NCBI GenBank assembly: GCA_910592205.1
Contig: CAJVPJ010000503.1
Location: forward strand, 1-23,306
Direction of reading: 5' to 3'
Source: Paraglomus occultum
Taxonomy: Eukaryota > Glomeromycota > Glomeromycetes > Paraglomerales > Paraglomeraceae
Length of the DNA stretch: 23,306 nt
In this document: positions 21,277 through 23,306 of the stretch, piece after piece
How positions within the stretch are numbered: position 1 is the first letter of the stretch
How the letters are laid out: each line of letters starts with the position of its first letter
The notes under the pieces: generated by a model
The model's database searches: none
Told to the model about the DNA's origin: nothing
Seen by the model: the letters and a program-made list of their open reading frames with translations, nothing else
Program-made: the position numbers and the translations under genes

Positions 21277-22587
21277 TTAACAGAAACAAACAAAAATTAA
21301 CAAAGTAATAAAATTTGCAGTTGACTGAAATATTTTATTTATATCAGTATAGATTGGTTTGGGACAAGCTATGTCTTTAAATTCATCTCTAACAAATGGG
21401 CGAATATTATGATAAAGATATTCTTGTCTTTTGTAACCCAACGGAGGAGGGGTTAGAACTAAAATAGAAAAAGATTTAATTTCTTTGGTAATTTTGGAAA
21501 CACTTTCTTTCCTTGCTTTCAACAAATTAAATTCATTATACGAACCATTAGCAACCAGCTGGGCTTTGACAACCCCAGGATTAGCTGCTTCAAAAAAAAA
21601 ACGCTGATATTTTTGTAAATCATTTAGTTTTTAAAAAAAAAAACTTTTCAACACGGAATTAAGATCCAAGTGTTGAAAGCCTTTTCCATTGTCATAACAC
21701 TGAGTTTTGTTTAATCCCGCTGTACTCGATCTTTTCACAACCTCAACAATATGATTCACACAATCTACTGTTGTTTTTCGATAAAGCTTTTTAATCAATC
21801 CGAAGCCATTACACTTGAATTTAGTATGTCCCGGTACCATAAGTTTAATTCGATACTTTCATAATAACCGCAAATTACCAAATATAGGTAAAATTAAATA
21901 ATGGCATTATTTTTATTCTGTCCTTCCGTGTTATTGCAAGTAATCTTCAAATGCTTTTCGCCTTTATTCAACCACTTAATCCCATCGAATACCATGCATT
22001 AGGATCTTTGCCGATAATTTCGTTTTCATCGAGAACGTAATTAATTTGTTCGCGTACTGCTTCATCTTTTGAATACCAAATAAATGCACTTTACGCGGAC
22101 TGAGATTAATAAATCTTACTTGTTGATAGGAATGGTACATAACGTTTTGTGCCCAATCGTAACTGTAACATCAACGCTACAATAATCAGCTTTACCTCTC
22201 GTCATAAAATGCTCATTTACTAAATTTCTTTGCTGTTCGTATTTTTGTCGTAATAAAATTCTCTCTAACTTAGCTTGAACTAAATTTTTTTAGTAAGTCT
22301 CTCGCTCCGAAAATGTTGGCACGTGTCACATAAATCCGTTCGCGGACTCATGATTTGTATGTAAGGCGTTAATTGATGCCACCGCTTGCAGGAATGCATC
22401 ATATTTTAATAATTTCAATGTACTATCGTTTTCAAGACCTGCAATAAAATCACGATAGACTGACTTGTAACTCGTTTCAGCTGGAAAAGCGTAAGCGATT
22501 GAGTAATGCGATTGACATTTCTACCAGGACTTGGTAGTCGAGAAAATTCTTCACAGCAGTAGTAACAGTTATGTCTTGGTTTTCCAT
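21277..22587 (-). pseudogene. Decayed DUF7869-type transposase
   Basis: From the ATG at 22587 (MENQDITVTTAVKNFLDYQ) the minus strand carries, in changing frames, LENDSTLKLLKYDAFLQAV, MSPRTDLCDTCQHFR, YDWAQNVMYHSYQQV, LSPRKVHLFGI, LDENEIIGKDPNAWYSMG, KITCNNTEGQNKNNAI, MVPGHTKFKCNGFGLIKKLY, DCVNHIVEVVKRSSTAGLNK, AANPGVVKAQLVANGSYNEF and YHNIRPFVRDEFKDIACPKP. I associate this series with a transposase-like family (DUF7869, RNase-H-like fold) common in arbuscular mycorrhizal fungi. The D.C..GQNKNN and PGHTKF motifs are typical; the first has an N where D is expected. Several frameshifts, two of them at long A/T runs near 21595 and 21635, make it non-functional. Confidence 0.7.
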
Positions 22588-23055
22588 TGCGGCACTCTTT
22601 TTACATTACCATGATGTAAACAATAACTCTGAGTTATGATTTTCTTACGGAGCTGAGAGAGCATAAAACATTACATTTGCAGTGAAAGTTGCTTTAAAAC
22701 AAATGGGAAATACCGATTAGGATATACTTTTGAAATTCTGAAAGTTACTTACGGCGCCAACGAATGGAAACAGCAGATTTTCCTGATACCTACACAGCAA
22801 ATAACATTAAGGAAAGCTGCAAAAATCAAAGCGTGGTTGGGGTCGTATCTAGTAGACAGCCAAGATGTCTGTAAAGTGCATGCCTCGATAATCGATGCAG
22901 TTGTAGAAAAGCGAGACAGAGTTGTGGTGTATATCGATATTCTTCTATGAGATATACAGTACAACAAGTATAACAATCACGATTTGCGTGCAATGTAACA
23001 CAATTAAGGGTTGACACTTTAACTTGAGAGATAAGACTTTTAATCAACTATTATT
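22588..23055. other. Intergenic, upstream of the last gene
   Basis: Non-coding DNA between the transposase relic and the last gene. It should contain the promoter of the latter, but no TATA box or other motif is clear. An in-frame TAA at 23041-23043 bounds the next coding frame. Confidence 0.4.
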
Positions 23056-23306
23056 ATGTTGTCACTTGCTAATAATCCAGCCATTGCCAACTTGGTTGAA
23101 TCCTCCTTGGCAAGCGAAGATGAAGACTTAAGACTGAAATGGATTCCTTACGAGGAAATCACCGACGTCAAAACTACTCAAACTGCCAACGTCTACTCCG
23201 CTATTCGCAACCGATATGCAATAACGCTGGTATTACTTGGAAGTAGCGAAGAGTGCACACCAACACTTGTGAGTGAGTTTGCTAGAATATACTCACTTCC
23301 AACACA
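23056..23306 (+). CDS. Hypothetical protein, 5' part, runs off the window
   Basis: Open frame from the ATG at 23056 to the window end (83 complete codons, no stop), preceded by an in-frame TAA at 23041-23043. It reads MLSLANNPAIANLVESSLAS, EDEDLRLKWIPYEEITDVK and SSEECTPTLVSEFARIYSLPT. The SEECTPTLV.EFARIYSLPT signature resembles a large hypothetical-protein family in Glomeromycotina whose function I do not know. There is no signal peptide or membrane segment in this part, and no intron is needed so far. Clean codon use and the absence of stops suggest an intact gene. Confidence 0.7.
   Translation, partial: MLSLANNPAIANLVESSLASEDEDLRLKWIPYEEITDVKTTQTANVYSAIRNRYAITLVLLGSSEECTPTLVSEFARIYSLPT

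Overview
This is a eukaryotic nuclear window, most likely fungal. Genes are split by many short GT-AG introns (66-121 nt in the best-resolved gene), intergenic DNA is AT-rich, and decayed DNA transposons are common. The transposon types (Tigger/pogo N-termini, a DUF7869-like transposase, Tc1/mariner) and the two lineage-style hypothetical proteins resemble what I know of arbuscular mycorrhizal fungi (Glomeromycotina, Mucoromycota). That assignment is recognition from memory, not a search. No rRNA, tRNA, CRISPR or bacterial-type operon was seen.

Layout. 1-222: truncated Tigger-type transposase (minus). 697-4752: complete 17-exon XPF/Rad1 (ERCC4) endonuclease gene (minus, 907 aa), the best-supported gene here. 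5408-6710: old, mostly deleted duplicate of the methyltransferase locus found at 17131-19492. 7018-8768: non-coding, repeat-bearing stretch with a Tigger-like terminus at its right end. 9045-10507: MAPKKK-like (STE11/BCK1-type) kinase gene in seven exons (plus), lacking a recognisable N-terminal regulatory part. 11211-11461: Tigger relic with its central part missing. 11807-12026: cluster of five short hairpin-type repeats. 12681-14679: seven-exon gene (minus) for a conserved fungal protein of unknown function. 14904-15341: eroded fragment of the spliceosomal helicase BRR2 (plus). 15493-16555: AT-rich decayed coding relic (minus) of unknown origin. 17902-18956: SAM-dependent methyltransferase (minus) with a damaged C-terminus. 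20290-20620: Tc1/mariner relic. 20950-21270: small unknown relic. 21277-22587: decayed DUF7869-type transposase. 23056-23306: 5' part of a hypothetical gene leaving the window.

The genes do not form a pathway. XPF is a housekeeping DNA-repair gene. The kinase and the methyltransferase look like members of expanded families, and the rest is mostly transposon debris. The most unusual features are the 425-bp near-identical tract embedded in an otherwise diverged duplication (a gene-conversion-like pattern), the frameshift shared by both methyltransferase copies, the kinase with altered glycine-loop and DFG motifs, and the hairpin-repeat cluster. I did not find convincing evidence of a wholly new biological system.
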